DNA of 64,000 nucleotides from Blautia sp. (GCA_017463155.1 JAFTPT010000031.1:1-64000); one strand, 5' to 3'. Numbered from the stretch's first letter, positions 17,601 through 24,883 are shown. The notes: a model not told the origin generated them from the letters alone. Program-made: numbers and translations.

Positions 17601-19295
17601 ATGGCAGTACAGGTAATCAAAGCAACAAAGCAGACGCAGGGCCTTGCCCCGTCCGTGTTACGAAACAGCACAAAAATGAAGGTGGCGGCATATTGCCGAG
17701 TCTCCACGGACAGCGATGAGCAGGAGACTTCCTACGAAGCACAGTGCAGGCATTACACCGATTTCATTTCCGCCAATCCGGAATGGGAGATGGCAGGCAT
17801 CTACGCGGATGAAGGAATCAGCGGAACATCGACCAGAAAGCGCGAACAGTTCAATAAAATGATTGCAGACTGCGAAGCCGGGCTGATCGACATGGTGATC
17901 ACGAAGTCCATCAGCCGGTGGGCCAGAAACACCATTGATTCCCTGCAGAACATCCGGAAGCTAAAAGACCTCGGTATTCCTGTACTCTTCGAGAAGGAGA
18001 ATATCAACACGATGGATGCGAAGGGAGAGGTGCTCATTACAATCATGAGCTCCATTGCCCAGCAGGAATCGGAGAGCATCAGCAAAAACGTGAGGATCGG
18101 CATCCAGTACGGGTTCCAGCAGGGGAAGGGCAGGCTGAACACCACTCAGTTCCTCGGGTTGGAAAAAGGGGAAGACGGGAGGATGCTTGTGATCATCCCG
18201 GAAGAGGCGGCGCTGGTGCGGCGGATTTACAGGGAGTACCTTGAGGGCTACAGCCCGGGAATGATTGCAGGAAGGCTTACGGCGGATGAAATCCTGACGC
18301 CTGCCGGGAAGAAGACCTGGTATCAGTCCACGGTCGTGAGCATCTTGGAGAATGAAAAATACTGTGGCGACTTGCTGATGCAGAAGTACTTCGTGGTGGA
18401 TTTCCTGACACATAAGATCATTAAAAACACAGGCCAGCTGCCGCAGTACTATGTGGAGGATGCGCATGAGCCGATTATCCCGAAACCAGTCTTCTTTCAA
18501 GTGCAGGGAGAGATGCAGCGCCGGAGCCTTCTTCGGAGCGATCCTACCAAGCTGCGGTTTGGTAGTACAATGGCGCTTTCCGGCAGACTCGTCTGCGGGC
18601 GCTGCGGACGGGTGCTGAAGCGCTACACCAATCCGAATCCACAGCTGATTGACTGGCGCTGCCGGAAACGCTCGTACAATAAACGGAGCATCACAAGGGA
18701 AGTGGAGCCGCTTTGCCCCTGCCGGAACGTACCGGAGCGGGAAGCGAAGATGGCGATCATTACAGCCTTTAACCAGCTGCCCGCACAGCGCGATGAGCTG
18801 ATCCGGATGCAAGGCGCGGTGTGGAACGGAACCATCGGACGGATCGATGCTGAACTGAACAAACTGGAAGAGCAGCAGGAGAGGATTACCGACCGGCTGG
18901 ACAGCCTTCCAGAGGAGGAAGCAGATCAGGCAGCTTTCCTGAAGGAGGAGTTAAACCGGATGGGAATTGAGCACACCAGCCTTCTTCTCGACAGGGCCGA
19001 TGCTGCAAACAAGGAAGTGCAGATCAGGCTTCTTCTGGAGCTGGTCGACGCCATGAAGGAGCAGCGGGAAGACGAAGCGGAAGAGTACGATTCCCCTGCC
19101 TGCTACGATTACGATGAGTTTTTCCGTCGGACGCGCTACGTTTTGGACGAGGGGATCATTGGTGAGGACGGAAAGGTGATGAGCTTTTCAAACGACATGG
19201 TCATCCGGTACCTGGACAACGTGGTCATTCAGGACGATGCCTACGAGGTAAATTTCAAATGCGGCCTGACCGTCCGAGTCGCCATTCACGAATAA
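17601..19295 (+). CDS. Large serine recombinase B
   Basis: A 564-residue large serine recombinase: resolvase catalytic domain with AYCRVST (nucleophile Ser35) and TKSISRWARN, recombinase domain at about 190-300 (EEAALVRRIYREYLEGYSPGMIAGRL), zinc ribbon at about 335-380 (LVCGRCGRVLKRY and CPCRNV), and a coiled-coil tail. Its start has a perfect AGGAGGT at 17589-17595. It is related to, but clearly diverged from, recombinase A, so the pair is not a recent duplication. Paired large serine recombinases acting together are known from other elements (for example ccrA/ccrB); whether these two cooperate is inference. Confidence 0.93.
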   Translation: MAVQVIKATKQTQGLAPSVLRNSTKMKVAAYCRVSTDSDEQETSYEAQCRHYTDFISANPEWEMAGIYADEGISGTSTRKREQFNKMIADCEAGLIDMVITKSISRWARNTIDSLQNIRKLKDLGIPVLFEKENINTMDAKGEVLITIMSSIAQQESESISKNVRIGIQYGFQQGKGRLNTTQFLGLEKGEDGRMLVIIPEEAALVRRIYREYLEGYSPGMIAGRLTADEILTPAGKKTWYQSTVVSILENEKYCGDLLMQKYFVVDFLTHKIIKNTGQLPQYYVEDAHEPIIPKPVFFQVQGEMQRRSLLRSDPTKLRFGSTMALSGRLVCGRCGRVLKRYTNPNPQLIDWRCRKRSYNKRSITREVEPLCPCRNVPEREAKMAIITAFNQLPAQRDELIRMQGAVWNGTIGRIDAELNKLEEQQERITDRLDSLPEEEADQAAFLKEELNRMGIEHTSLLLDRADAANKEVQIRLLLELVDAMKEQREDEAEEYDSPACYDYDEFFRRTRYVLDEGIIGEDGKVMSFSNDMVIRYLDNVVIQDDAYEVNFKCGLTVRVAIHE

Positions 19296-19307
19296 AACAA
19301 CACCGCT

Positions 19308-19355
19308 GGCCGGGATCTGGTTCCTTCGGGGATCAGGTTCCGGCCTCTTTTTGTT
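19308..19355 (+). terminator. Strong intrinsic terminator after the recombinase operon
   Basis: GGCCGGGATCTG at 19308-19319 pairs, with two G-U wobbles, with CAGGTTCCGGCC at 19334-19345, followed by TCTTTTTGTTT. It closes the three-gene recombinase operon and may mark the right edge of the prophage transcription units. Confidence 0.85.
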
Positions 19356-19436
19356 TGTCTCCGGAATTATCTTGCTAATTCAGAACTTTACGTTTATAGT
19401 GCAAAGCAAAAAGATCGGGAAGGAGCGTGGCGGATT

Positions 19437-19751
19437 ATGACCGCTTTAGAATATGTACGAGCGGAGCTACGAAAGGAATACGGATCAAAAGCAGCGATCA
19501 TCGAGACCTGGCTTGAAAACCGGTTGGCAAAAATGATGGATCAACATGAGCTGACGGAAGAGGAGAGGCAGAGTGCTTTTCAGGTGCTTCTCAACGAAAT
19601 GCTCTATCCCTTCATAGCCTGCTTCGGTGCAATGAAGGATGCGGAGATCCCGCTTGCAGAGGTGAACGAGTTCTGCAGGAGGATTTGGGATCAGATGCCG
19701 GAAGAAATGAAGCAGGAGATCGTACGCAGGGACACAGATATAATTAAATAA
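19437..19751 (+). CDS. Hypothetical protein of 104 residues
   Basis: A soluble, helix-rich, acidic protein (MTALEYVRAELRKEYGSKAAIIETW...). No catalytic motif, signal peptide or membrane segment is seen. A GGAAGGAG lies 11 bp upstream of the ATG. It stands alone between two terminator-like structures, so it is probably a separate transcription unit. Its link to the prophage or to the pilin island is unclear. Confidence 0.65.
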   Translation: MTALEYVRAELRKEYGSKAAIIETWLENRLAKMMDQHELTEEERQSAFQVLLNEMLYPFIACFGAMKDAEIPLAEVNEFCRRIWDQMPEEMKQEIVRRDTDIIK

Positions 19752-19761
19752 GGAAGAATCA

Positions 19762-19806
19762 TACAAGCACCGATGCGATGAGATACTCATAACTTTGGTG
19801 CTTGTA
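19762..19806 (+). repeat. Two-tier inverted repeat between hypothetical gene and pilin
   Basis: A perfect 10-bp outer stem (TACAAGCACC / GGTGCTTGTA) encloses a second perfect 5-bp stem (ATGAG-ATA-CTCAT). There is no T tract afterwards, so it is not a standard terminator. It may be a regulatory or recombination structure. Confidence 0.6.
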
Positions 19807-19960
19807 CCCGTCTATCACATTTCTCATAACGCATACAATCACTAAAGTGAACAGGTCGTGTTAACGTCTGACTGCGCAAAGGTAAAATCTAAGAAATTGG
19901 TAGATAAGCCAGATTTCAGCTAAAAACAAGCCAAATATTCGTGCTGATTATGCCCGGAAT

Positions 19961-21664
19961 GTGCACGGTTTTCCAAGTGAGGGCAAAAGAAAGCATCGGT
20001 ACGTGTTGTCAAAAATGATGGCGTTGGTCATTGCTATGGTGATGACTGTTGCAATGGTACTGCCGGCAATGGCTGAAGGTAGCGTGGCAGATGGTGCTTC
20101 TAAGACAATCAAAGTTGATGGCTTGGCCGCAGGTGATACTGTAAAATATGTTCAGGTGATTGAGTGGGATCAGACTGCTGGGTGGAAATGGGCAAGTGGC
20201 TTTACTGATCTTTCAAGCCAAATGCTTTCTGAAGTTGTTGGAACATCAACAGTAGCAGGGAAAATCACAGATGCAACAGCAACAGCAATTGCTGCAAAAG
20301 CTACATCTATGACGGACGGTGGTTCTGTTGCTGCAGGAACAACATCTTGGACAAAAGACAACCTTGCTCCTGGACTTTACATGGTTCAGGCTGTTGCAAC
20401 AACTGCAGAAGTTATTTATAACCCTGTATTTGTAGCTGTTCAGGCTGATGGAACAGGCACGGTTGTTACACTTCCGCTTAACTATGCTGATAATGGCACG
20501 GCTAAGAAGTCTGATGTGACTGTTGATAAGAAAGCTAAGAGTGCTGGAGATGCCGAGTGGCAGGATGCAACAACTGAAGATGTTGGAGATATCATTGACT
20601 ATAAGGTTGAGACAACTGTTCCTGCTTATCTTGAAAGCTATACTGATCCAATCTTTAACGTAACTGATGATCTTAGCGACGGTCTTACTTTTGCAGTTAA
20701 AGAAGGCTCAGGAGAAGCTGCATTAACTGATATCACTGTTAAGGTTGGTGAGACTGCTCTTACTCTTGATACAGACTATAAGATTACCACAAAGACTACT
20801 ACCAAATGGGTTATTGAGTTCCAGAAATCTTATCTTCAGAGTAGAACTGCAGCTACTGTAGTGACAATCGAATATAAAGCGAAGATTACTGATGATGCTA
20901 AGAGCGTTAACCCAGAGACTAATAAAGTAAAGATTGAATATTCACGTAACCCCAACGATACTAGCGATCATGGCACAAAGGAGGATAAGACTACTCATTA
21001 CACCTTCGATATCGACGCTAAACTTCAGGGTGATGACAACTATACAACTTCTGAAATTATCAAAGTTGGAAAGAATGCCGATGGTACAGACATTACAGAA
21101 ACCAAGACCTATAGTAACAAGACTACACATCATCCTGTTGATGGCGCTGAATTTACTCTTTACAAAGCAGATGGTACTACCAAATATACAAACAGTACTT
21201 ATCCTGATGGAGTTGTAATCAATTCCGCTAATGGAGGTCTTTTGGAGATCAAAGGTCTTGACGAAGGTATCTATGTACTGAAAGAGACAAAAGCCGCTAC
21301 TGGATATATGCTGATGACTGATTATCTTGAGTTTAAGATTTCCGCCACCTATAAAGACGTTCCGGCCACTGCCACCTGCAATGCATATAAGGAACTTGAT
21401 ACTTATAAGGTTGAAGTATGGCATGTTGCTGCTGATGGGACTAAAACACAGGGTAATACTTCCACATATACTCTTAATCAGGGAACAATCACAAAGACAA
21501 ACGAGGTTGCTGGCGATCAGAGTAATGAACTGATTAATACCAAGGGCCAGTCTCTTCCCAGCACTGGTGGTATGGGTACCACGATCTTCTACATCATCGG
21601 TGCAATCCTTGTTATTGGTGCCGGCATCCTGCTGGTGACTCGTCGTCGCATGAACTCGAACTAA
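19961..21664 (+). CDS. LPXTG pilin with isopeptide (D2) and SpaA-like domains
   Basis: A 567-residue sortase-anchored fimbrial backbone protein. A signal peptide (KMMALVIAMVMTVAMVLPAMAEG) is followed by an N-terminal pilin domain (about 45-190), a fimbrial D2-type isopeptide domain (about 190-345, DVGDIIDYKVETTVPAYLE), a SpaA/Cna_B-like domain (about 395-480, E-box LKETKAATGY) and LPSTGG plus a membrane helix and RRR tail at 532-567. The first possible start is a GTG at 19961 with no good ribosome site; other codons (GTG near 20003, ATG at 20015) are no better. The gene is AT-rich with many GTT/ACT/GCT codons, unlike its neighbours, which suggests transfer. No sortase gene is in the window. 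Its 3' end is repeated at 22448-22571. Confidence 0.88.
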   Translation: MHGFPSEGKRKHRYVLSKMMALVIAMVMTVAMVLPAMAEGSVADGASKTIKVDGLAAGDTVKYVQVIEWDQTAGWKWASGFTDLSSQMLSEVVGTSTVAGKITDATATAIAAKATSMTDGGSVAAGTTSWTKDNLAPGLYMVQAVATTAEVIYNPVFVAVQADGTGTVVTLPLNYADNGTAKKSDVTVDKKAKSAGDAEWQDATTEDVGDIIDYKVETTVPAYLESYTDPIFNVTDDLSDGLTFAVKEGSGEAALTDITVKVGETALTLDTDYKITTKTTTKWVIEFQKSYLQSRTAATVVTIEYKAKITDDAKSVNPETNKVKIEYSRNPNDTSDHGTKEDKTTHYTFDIDAKLQGDDNYTTSEIIKVGKNADGTDITETKTYSNKTTHHPVDGAEFTLYKADGTTKYTNSTYPDGVVINSANGGLLEIKGLDEGIYVLKETKAATGYMLMTDYLEFKISATYKDVPATATCNAYKELDTYKVEVWHVAADGTKTQGNTSTYTLNQGTITKTNEVAGDQSNELINTKGQSLPSTGGMGTTIFYIIGAILVIGAGILLVTRRRMNSN

Positions 21665-21823
21665 GAGCAAACATCTTAGGGTGTATGGGAGATAAGATCT
21701 CCACGAACAAAGCTCACAACATTAGCAAGACAAAATAACAAATCATACGAGGGTCAGGCTAAAACGGTCTGGCCTTCGCTATGTCATAGTTATTTTTACA
21801 AGAGGCTGACCGCTGTCTTTTTC

Positions 21824-21852
21824 TTGACAGATTTGAACATAACCTTTAAACT
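21824..21852 (+). promoter_or_regulatory. Degenerate sigma-70 promoter opposing the small gene (copy A)
   Basis: TTGACA, 17-bp spacer, TAAACT. It is the counterpart of the better promoter at 22730-22758 and points into the 3' end of the minus-strand small gene. The weaker -10 suggests this copy is less active. Confidence 0.55.
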
Positions 21853-21930
21853 TACAAATAGAAAGAGGGACACAACGATAAGCGGTTGGCCCCTGTTTTG
21901 ACTAGAATATTAAGGTTTTTACCTCAACAT

Positions 21931-21966
21931 CCGTCACTTGGCAGAGTGGCGGTTGTTGCTTTTCTT
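21931..21966 (+). terminator. Plus-strand terminator inside the small gene (copy A)
   Basis: CCGTCACT / AGTGGCGG stem (one T-G pair) with a 6-base loop, followed by TTGTTGCTTTTC. It would end a short antisense RNA started at the promoter at 21824-21852. The same structure is kept in copy B. Confidence 0.55.
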
Positions 21967-22023
21967 CTTAATGGTCAATGTGAAGGTATAACCGAACACA
22001 TGCCAGGTCAGAGTAATAGGCAT
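21934..22023 (-). CDS. 29-residue small protein, candidate type I toxin (copy A)
   Basis: A minus-strand gene below the usual size cut-off: MPITLTWHVFGYTFTLTI, then KKK and a polar tail ending NNRHSAK. The start is preceded by AAAGGAGGTGAGAGCTT, a near-ideal ribosome site. The second copy at 22836-22925 keeps start, stop, ribosome site and all residues but one (Leu/Phe at position 16), which argues for selection on the protein. A 16-residue apolar segment plus basic tail is the usual plan of small membrane toxins. A plus-strand promoter and terminator lie opposite its 3' half. Function is inferred from layout; no named family is claimed. Confidence 0.65.
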   Translation of the reverse strand: MPITLTWHVFGYTFTLTIKKKSNNRHSAK

Positions 22024-22025
22024 AA

Positions 22026-22292
22026 GCTCTCACCTCCTTTCGGAGAGAAGGTCGTGAAGAAGCCTGGGAAGAGGCACGCAGAGAGGGAAAAAGAAAGCTG
22101 ATATCCGTTGTATGCAAAAAGCTGATCAAAGGGAAAGCTCCGCAGGAGATAGTCGAAGATCTGGAAGAGGATTTTTCCGTGATTCAGATAATCTGTGATG
22201 CGGCATATGCATTTGCGCCGGAGTATGCGGCAGATGATATATTGGAGGCAATCGAGGAAGGGCAAGGAGGAGAGATTCTTTGGAATTCATAA
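22026..22292 (+). pseudogene. C-terminal fragment of an Rpn/PD-(D/E)XK nuclease-like protein (copy A)
   Basis: An open frame without a start codon encodes REEAWEEARREGKRK followed by LISVVCKKLIKGKAPQEI and a Leu/Glu-rich helical end. Charged linkers followed by a short helical domain of this kind are typical of the C-termini of Rpn-family (putative transposase-nuclease) proteins. The catalytic part is absent. The fragment is repeated at 22981-23190, so it was already truncated before the duplication. Family placement is by resemblance only. Confidence 0.5.
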
Positions 22293-22440
22293 ACGGCGAA
22301 TTTATTATGCTGGGGTGTGGGGCGGAAGATGCGTTGCACACTGTCTCTGACTGCACTGCTTTTATCCACAAGGTTGGCTTTATACCGCTTTTTTCGAACT
22401 CGATTCCCGGCTTCTCCATCGAGGAGCATACGATGGCTTC
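22280..22440 (+). pseudogene. Truncated 5' copy of the AlkZ-related gene
   Basis: Starts at the same TTG as the full gene at 23734 and encodes nearly the same first 54 residues (EFINGEFIMLGCGAEDALHT...GFSIEEHTMASQ). It then runs out of frame into the repeated pilin 3' end. AGGAGGAGAG upstream is intact, so a short peptide could still be made. It marks the duplication-deletion junction. Confidence 0.85.
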
Positions 22441-22444
22441 ACAA

Positions 22445-22571
22445 CAACAAGGGTCAGGAACTACCTTCCACTGGTGGCATGGGTACCACAATCTTCTACA
22501 TCATCGGTGCAATCCTTGTTATTGGCGCCGGCATCCTGCTGGTGACTCGTCGCCGCATGAACTCGAACTAA
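22445..22571 (+). pseudogene. Second copy of the pilin 3' end (LPXTG sorting signal only)
   Basis: Encodes NNKGQ then ELPSTGGMGTT, the membrane helix and RRRMNSN, as in the pilin at 21536-21664, with scattered, mostly synonymous changes. The frame opens without a start codon of its own. It is a remnant of a deleted second pilin gene, or a stored 3' cassette that could recombine with the expressed pilin. Confidence 0.85.
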
Positions 22572-22729
22572 GATCAAACATCTTAGGGCGTACGGGAGAT
22601 AAGATCTCTACGGACAAAGCTCACATCATGAGCAGTATTTAATGACAAACCATACGAAGGTCAGGCCATAACGGTCTGGCCTTCGCTATGTCTAAGTTGT
22701 TTAACAAGAGGCTGGCCGCTGTGTTTTTC

Positions 22730-22758
22730 TTGACAGATTTGAACATAACCTTTATACT
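22730..22758 (+). promoter_or_regulatory. Near-consensus sigma-70 promoter for an antisense RNA (copy B)
   Basis: TTGACA at 22730-22735, exactly 17 bp, TATACT at 22753-22758. A transcript from about 22765 would run against the 29-residue minus-strand gene and stop at the hairpin at 22833-22854. No protein-coding gene starts in sense within this short distance, which is why an antisense RNA is proposed. Confidence 0.7.
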
Positions 22759-22764
22759 TAAAAA

Positions 22765-22866
22765 AGAAAGAGGGACACAACGATAAGCGGTTGGCCCCGG
22801 TTTCGAAGATTTGGGTTTAATTATTTAAACAGCCGTCACTTTGCCGAGTGGCGGTTGTTGCTTTTC
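22765..22866 (+). ncRNA. Candidate antisense (antitoxin-like) RNA, about 100 nt
   Basis: Bounded by the promoter at 22730-22758 and by the hairpin plus T-rich tract at 22833-22866. It is complementary to the 3' untranslated region and last codons of the minus-strand small gene, the arrangement of known type I antitoxins such as RatA opposite txpA. Inferred from signals only. Confidence 0.45.
22833..22866 (+). terminator. Plus-strand terminator inside the small gene (copy B)
   Basis: CCGTCACT at 22833-22840 pairs with AGTGGCGG at 22847-22854, followed by TTGTTGCTTTTC. It lies about 70 nt after the antisense promoter. It is conserved with copy A although it also has to encode the peptide C-terminus on the other strand. 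Confidence 0.6.
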
Positions 22867-22925
22867 TTCTTTATGGTAAACGTGAAGGTATAACCAAACA
22901 CGTGCCATGTCAGAGTAATAGGCAT
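22836..22925 (-). CDS. 29-residue small protein, candidate type I toxin (copy B)
   Basis: A minus-strand gene encoding MPITLTWHVFGYTFTFTI, KKK and NNRHSAK at the end. The ribosome site is AAAGGGGGTGAGAGCTT. The apolar part alternates polar and apolar residues (T-L-T-W-H-V-F, T-F-T-F-T-I), which could form a beta strand as well as a membrane helix. It has the full set of type I features: opposing near-consensus promoter, antisense terminator, and complementary ends around the gene. I found no convincing own promoter on the minus strand. Alternatives: a leader peptide, or the cargo of a miniature transposable element. Confidence 0.68.
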   Translation of the reverse strand: MPITLTWHVFGYTFTFTIKKKSNNRHSAK

Positions 22926-22980
22926 AAGCTCTCACCCCCTTTCGGAGATAAGTAGGCCAACCGCTTTACGTTGTGTCCCT

Positions 22981-23190
22981 TGCGAAGAATCACGCATAGA
23001 GGGACAAAGAAAGCTGATATCCGTTGTTTGCAAAAAGTTGATCAAAGGAAAAGACCCGCAGGAGATAGCAGAAGATCTCGAAGAGGATCTTTCCGTGATT
23101 CAGAGAATCTGTGATGCGGCATCTGCGTTTGCACCTGAGTATCCTGTGGAGGATATTTTGGAGGCAGTCGAGGATGAGAGTATCAGATAG
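22981..23190 (+). pseudogene. C-terminal fragment of an Rpn/PD-(D/E)XK nuclease-like protein (copy B)
   Basis: A startless frame encoding LISVVCKKLIKGKDPQEI, an acidic helix and AFAPEYPVEDILEAVEDE before TAG at 23188. It is the partner of 22026-22292. The linker upstream differs from copy A because the right arm of the inverted repeat lies here. The same caveat on family placement applies. Confidence 0.5.
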
Positions 23191-23218
23191 AGCTGGAGAC
23201 GGCGGAGGAAATGGTCAG

Positions 23219-23659
23219 ATGAAGATTCGACTCATGCAGATTGATGACTACGACAAGGTTTACAACCTGTGGTTAAACTGCTCCGGTATGGGCTTGAACA
23301 ACCTGGACGATTCCCGGGAAGGTATAGAAAGATACCTGAACCGGAATCCGGAGACTTGTTTTGTCGCAGAGGATGGTAATAATATCGTGGGTGTCATTAT
23401 GGCTGGTCACGATGGCAGGCGTGGCACTATTCACCATACAGCGGTTCATCCGGAATACCGACATTGTGGGATCGGAAAAGCCCTGGTAGAAAAAGTTCTG
23501 GGAGCTTTGAAACGGCAGAGTATCCACAAAGTGAATCTGGTTGTGTTTGAACGGAATGAAGACGGAAATGCTTTCTGGGAGAGAATGTGCTTCACAGATC
23601 GACCGGATCTGGTTTATAGGAACAGAGCCCTGTCAGAACTGGAAAGAATTGACACGTGA
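23219..23659 (+). CDS. GNAT-family N-acetyltransferase
   Basis: A 146-residue GNAT enzyme that moves an acetyl group from acetyl-CoA to an amine. The acetyl-CoA binding motif A is clear (HTAVHPEYRHCGIGKALVEKVL, with the Q/RxxGxG/A-type PEYRHCGIGKAL), followed by VNLVVFERNEDGNAFWERMCF. GGAGGAA at 23203-23209 fits the ATG at 23219; the open frame reaches back to 23111 but overlaps the nuclease fragment. The gene is present only in the second copy of the duplicated unit, so it was inserted after duplication or lost from copy A. The substrate is unknown. Confidence 0.87.
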   Translation: MKIRLMQIDDYDKVYNLWLNCSGMGLNNLDDSREGIERYLNRNPETCFVAEDGNNIVGVIMAGHDGRRGTIHHTAVHPEYRHCGIGKALVEKVLGALKRQSIHKVNLVVFERNEDGNAFWERMCFTDRPDLVYRNRALSELERIDT

Positions 23660-23733
23660 GATAGAGGGGCACAGCTTGCTAAAGTCATGGCGGTGGCAAG
23701 AGTGCTGCGGAGAAGAGCAAAGGGAGTGATTAT

Positions 23734-24882
23734 TTGGAATTCATAAACGGCGAATTCATTATGCTGGGGTGTGGGGCGGAAGATGCTTTGCACACTGTCT
23801 CTGACTGCGCAGCTTTTATCCACAAGGTTGGCTTTATCCCCCTTTTTTCGAACTCGATTCCCGGCTTTTCCATCGAGGAGCATACGATGGCTTCTCAGTG
23901 GTGGACAGAGGATCCGGAGACAGATCCGTGGGTTTGGAGACAGTTGTTATCCTCGGACCCTGTCATCGCTTACGGAAAGTTCTTCGGGCGAAATGCGGGG
24001 TTCATTTCGAAGGAATTCTTCCCGACGTTTGCAAACTACCGCCGCAACGGCTACGATTTCGATGCTCTTTTTGAAGATGAGCTGGCGAGCTACCGTGAAA
24101 AGAAGATTATGGATGTGTTCGAACTGGACGATGAGAGTGTTGGCCGGCAGATCATGTCTTCGGAGGTAAAGCAGCTCGCAGGCTTTTCAAAGGACGGCGG
24201 TGAGAAGAATTTTGAAGGTGTACTGACGGATCTTCAGATGCAGACCTATCTGATCATGGGTGATTTTTGTCAGAAGAAGAACAAGAAAGGCGTGCCTTAC
24301 GGCTGGTACATTGCGGTCATGGAGACGCCGGAAACGAAATGGGGACGAGAGTTTGTTGCTTCCGCGTATGCGGAAGATCCGGCTGAGAGCTGGCAGAAGA
24401 TAATCACACACATGAAGAAGTTCTTTCCGGAAGCATCGGACGACCAGCTGCAAAAGCTGCTGGGAATCAAATATCCAGGCGTGGAAAGAAAACCCGAGAA
24501 AAAGGAAAAGAAGCTTCGTCTTCCAAAAGAGTGGATCATACCGGCCAATCCAAAGTACTATGATATTGAAAGCGCCTTTGAGAGCGCCGAAGAAATCGAC
24601 TGGAAACAGGGGGCAGGTATTCGAAAAGGCGATACTGTATTCGTGTACGTTGCGGCTCCGGTTTCTGCAATCCTGTACAAGTGTGAGGTGACCGAGACGG
24701 ACATTCCGTTCGAGTATCATAATGGAAATGTGCAGATGAAGGCTCTGATGAAGATAAAACGTGAGAAACAGTATCAGAAAGACCGATTCACGTTTGACAT
24801 ATTGAAGAGCGAATACGGAATCTTTGCGGTCAGAGGACCGAGAGGGATTCCGGAAAAACTGAGTGAGGATCTGAAGAAGTAG
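23734..24882 (+). CDS. AlkZ-related protein with C-terminal EVE/PUA-like domain
   Basis: A 382-residue protein. The N-terminal part (about 1-210) has the pattern of AlkZ-related proteins (VGFIPLFSNSIPGFSIEE, WWTEDPETDPWVWR, YGKFFGRNAGFISKEFFPTFANYRR), a group named after the winged-helix DNA glycosylase AlkZ/YcaQ but without proven activity. The C-terminal part (about 265-380) begins IIPANPKYYDIESAF and resembles EVE/PUA-like domains that bind modified bases. A DNA-repair or modified-base role is inference. The start is TTG with AGGGAGTGAT upstream, shared with the truncated copy at 22280. A terminator follows the stop. Confidence 0.78.
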   Translation: MEFINGEFIMLGCGAEDALHTVSDCAAFIHKVGFIPLFSNSIPGFSIEEHTMASQWWTEDPETDPWVWRQLLSSDPVIAYGKFFGRNAGFISKEFFPTFANYRRNGYDFDALFEDELASYREKKIMDVFELDDESVGRQIMSSEVKQLAGFSKDGGEKNFEGVLTDLQMQTYLIMGDFCQKKNKKGVPYGWYIAVMETPETKWGREFVASAYAEDPAESWQKIITHMKKFFPEASDDQLQKLLGIKYPGVERKPEKKEKKLRLPKEWIIPANPKYYDIESAFESAEEIDWKQGAGIRKGDTVFVYVAAPVSAILYKCEVTETDIPFEYHNGNVQMKALMKIKREKQYQKDRFTFDILKSEYGIFAVRGPRGIPEKLSEDLKK

Positions 24883-24883
24883 A

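Larger units (their letters stand above)
21540..22440 (+). repeat. Tandem duplication, copy A (pilin 3' end to truncated alkZ-related gene)
   Basis: This stretch, in order pilin 3' end, opposed small gene, nuclease fragment and first 54 codons of the AlkZ-related gene, recurs with scattered substitutions at 22448-23900. It ends abruptly at about 22440, where alkZ-related sequence is joined to a second pilin 3' end. The pattern fits a tandem duplication followed by deletion between the first alkZ-related gene and the second pilin gene. Confidence 0.85.
22771..22980. repeat. 26-bp inverted repeat flanking the small gene (copy B)
   Basis: The left arm at 22771-22796 (AGGGACACAACGATAAGCGG then TTGGCC) is the reverse complement of the right arm at 22955-22980 except for a local TAT/TTA change. 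The arms lie outside both ends of the small gene, so in its mRNA the 5' and 3' ends could pair. Copy A keeps only the left arm (21866-21891). The arms could instead be the ends of a small mobile element. Confidence 0.8.

Noticed and set aside
22280-22642. A 120-residue protein starting as AlkZ-related and continuing past 22440
   Set aside because: Beyond 22440 the frame crosses the pilin 3' copy out of frame, so the extra residues are not expected to be functional.
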